Assembly (NCBI GenBank): GCA_016210785.1
Contig: JACQTN010000127.1
Span: 1 to 7,543 of the forward strand
Source: Armatimonadota bacterium
GTDB taxonomy: Bacteria > Sysuimicrobiota > Sysuimicrobiia > Sysuimicrobiales > JACQTN01
Length of the DNA stretch: 7,543 bases
Direction: 5' to 3'
Part shown: in pieces, positions 6,860 to 7,543 of the stretch
How the letters are laid out: each line of letters starts with the position of its first letter
How positions within the stretch are numbered: position 1 is the stretch's first letter
Program-made: the position numbers and the translations under genes
Notes under the pieces: generated by a model
Seen by the model: the letters and a program-made list of their open reading frames with translations, nothing else
Told to the model about the DNA's origin: nothing
Databases searched by the model: none

Positions 6860-7007
6860 CGAGATTATCTCGCGCTGTCGCATCGGCGATGGCAGCACGG
6901 CCGGCGAGGTGGGTCTCTCGCCGGCGCGAAGAGGCCAGATGCGTGGTGACACGCGCACGGTATGCGTGCGGGGCTCCGGCGGCGTGGCGAGGAGTTGCGT
7001 GAGCCCC
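6860..7007. other. Run of six adjacent hairpins, possible structured RNA
   Basis: Successive inverted repeats read from the sequence: 6860-6864 with 6868-6872 (CGAGA/TCTCG); 6874-6881 with 6886-6893 (8 pairs, two G-U, loop ATCG); 6900-6908 with 6917-6925 (GCCGGCGAG/CTCGCCGGC, 9 perfect pairs); 6941-6945 with 6950-6954 (GCGTG/CACGC, closed by the GNRA-type loop GTGA); 6954-6959 with 6965-6970 (CGCACG/CGTGCG); and 6970-6976 with 7001-7007 (GGGGCTC/GAGCCCC, followed by TTT at 7008-7010). The last two share boundary bases. No known RNA family is recognised. High GC makes short stems common by chance, so this is a candidate only. Confidence 0.3.
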
Positions 7008-7062
7008 TTTCGCGGTCATTGCTGGCCCGCCCTGCTGGCATTGCAGACGAATAGTTGAAAGG

Positions 7063-7118
7063 GCAGGATGCGCGCTCGAAGGGTCCTGCAAGCGAACGGC
7101 GGTTCCCCCTCGACCGCC
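7063..7118. repeat. Two further inverted repeats downstream of the hairpin run
   Basis: GCAGGA (7063-7068) pairs with TCCTGC (7084-7089) across a 15-base loop. GGCGGT (7098-7103) pairs with ACCGCC (7113-7118) across a 9-base loop. A shorter competing hairpin, GAAC/GTTC (7094-7097 with 7102-7105), overlaps the second. The last stem is followed by CTGAACTCTCCCCTCT, not by a T run, so it does not look like an intrinsic terminator. Confidence 0.3.
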
Positions 7119-7150
7119 CTGAACTCTCCCCTCTCCTTGCCCCGGCATTT

Positions 7151-7179
7151 TCAGGGTAATCTCTGAACGAACTCAGGGT
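7151..7179. repeat. Repeated TCAGGGT motif with an inverted partner upstream
   Basis: TCAGGGT occurs at 7151-7157 and 7173-7179, 22 bases apart (about two helical turns). The reverse complement CCCTGA is at 7117-7122 and could base-pair with either copy in RNA. The arrangement would suit a pair of regulator binding sites on one face of the DNA or two competing RNA pairings ahead of the next response regulator. No known motif is recognised. Confidence 0.25.
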
Positions 7180-7203
7180 TTCCCCGATTGTCCGTGCCCC
7201 GCC

Positions 7204-7222
7204 CGTCAAGGTAAAGTTGACG
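7204..7222. promoter_or_regulatory. Palindrome CGTCAA-N7-TTGACG, candidate operator overlapping a -35-like TTGACG
   Basis: Perfect 6-base arms at 7204-7209 and 7217-7222 surround GGTAAAG. The right arm reads as a -35-like TTGACG on the + strand. The nearest -10-like element, TAACTT (7245-7250, preceded by TGG at 7242-7244 as in an extended -10), is 22 bases away, too far for a standard pairing with that -35. The palindrome lies 37 bases before an in-frame ATG at 7259 and 130 before the ATG at 7352, so it may be a regulator site for the downstream gene. Confidence 0.3.
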
Positions 7223-7351
7223 CCGAAGCCACCTGACAGACTGGTAACTTTTCGGGGCATGGCCGGGACCAGCACGCACACCCACACAGTCTGGATGCCC
7301 GAGGCGTTCGCCGTGACCGGCGCCTGGCCGGTCCCCTCCGTCGACGCCACC

Positions 7352-7543
7352 ATGCCGCCCCACCGGATCCTCATCGTGGACGACAGCCGGACGTTCCGCG
7401 AGGCCGCCGCACGGTTCCTCAGCCGACACCCCGACATGGTGGTCGTGGGACACGCATCCTCGGGGGAGGACGCCCTCAGCCAGACAGACCGGCTGCGGCC
7501 CGACCTGGTCCTCATGGACCTGACGATGCCCGGCATGAACGGC
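7352..7543 (+). CDS. Response regulator receiver domain protein, 3'-truncated by the window edge
   Basis: The first 64 residues of a receiver domain are visible, from HRILIVDDSRTFREAAARFL to DLVLMDLTMPGMNG. The acidic pair is Asp10-Asp11 and the phospho-acceptor Asp56, the same spacing as in the regulator at 2772. The output domain lies beyond the window, so the class is unknown; the sequence style resembles NarL/LuxR-type or stand-alone receivers. The ATG at 7352 places the start where receiver domains normally begin but has no Shine-Dalgarno. The frame is open back to 7160. An ATG at 7259 would add 31 residues (MAGTSTHTHTVWMPEAF...) and has a TAACTT box at 7245-7250, which could give a nearly leaderless message. 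Another in-frame ATG is at 7295. The start is therefore uncertain, while the receiver identity is firm. Confidence 0.85.
   Translation, partial: MPPHRILIVDDSRTFREAAARFLSRHPDMVVVGHASSGEDALSQTDRLRPDLVLMDLTMPGMNG

Larger units (their letters stand above)
6729..7258. other. Gene-poor intergenic stretch between the GIY-YIG gene and the next response regulator
   Basis: No convincing protein-coding gene was found on either strand. The open frames here have biased, low-complexity translations, lack Shine-Dalgarno sequences and match no family I recognise. The stretch holds the minus-strand promoter candidate of the GIY-YIG gene, a run of adjacent hairpins (6860-7007), two more inverted repeats (7063-7118), a repeated TCAGGGT motif (7151-7179) and a palindrome (7204-7222). 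It may be regulatory, may encode a structured RNA, or may be a decayed acquired segment. Confidence 0.6.

Noticed and set aside
6970..7010. Intrinsic terminator (GGGGCTC...GAGCCCC then TTT)
   Set aside because: The loop is 24 bases and the T run is only three long, and no gene on the + strand ends just upstream. Kept only as one stem of the hairpin run.
6865..7536. A 223-residue minus-strand open frame across the intergenic region and the last receiver gene
   Set aside because: It is antisense to a clear receiver domain, has an Arg/Ser-rich translation, no SD and no recognisable domain.
1..7543. CRISPR array, insertion sequence, tRNA, or toxin-antitoxin pair
   Set aside because: No regularly spaced repeats, transposase motifs, terminal inverted repeats, tRNA-like cloverleaf or paired small genes were found.

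Overview
The window is GC-rich DNA (about 65-75% in the coding parts I hand-counted) from a flagellated bacterium. The flagellar proteins are clear family members, but they do not let me name a phylum from sequence alone. An uncultivated high-GC lineage (for example Sysuimicrobiota/CSP1-3, Armatimonadota or a high-GC Bacillota-like group) is a guess only. Short spacers, overlapping starts and Shine-Dalgarno (SD) sequences in front of several genes show ordinary bacterial operon organisation.

Left part (1-2564, + strand): the end of a filament-assembly operon. It holds a 5'-truncated fliD (filament cap), fliS (flagellin chaperone) and a small helical protein in the usual fliT position. Starts and stops overlap, so translation is probably coupled.

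Middle part (2565-6369, + strand): a two-component module. A promoter-like site (TTGTTT-N17-TATACT) leads into a leader whose last part folds, on paper, into a long two-tier hairpin (2704-2759) that ends exactly at the SD. Behind it lie a complete NarL/FixJ-type response regulator (216 aa) and, 10 bp further on, a 978-aa membrane-anchored histidine kinase. The kinase reads TM-TM, collapsed GAF remnant, PAS, PAS, GAF, GAF, HisKA_3, HATPase_c. The pair is very likely cognate. Its targets are unknown, although its position suggests a link to motility or surface behaviour.

Right part (6370-7543): a small GIY-YIG domain protein runs convergently on the minus strand, with lower GC than its neighbours and its own promoter-like site, and looks like an acquired cassette. 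A gene-poor stretch of about 660 bp follows, up to the chosen start of the last gene. It carries a run of adjacent hairpins (6860-7007), further inverted repeats, a repeated TCAGGGT motif and a palindrome. The window ends in the first part of another response regulator receiver domain on the + strand. No transposase, CRISPR array, tRNA or rRNA was seen. The items most worth checking are the structured leader at 2704-2759, the hairpin cluster at 6860-7118, and the missing core of the kinase's first GAF domain.
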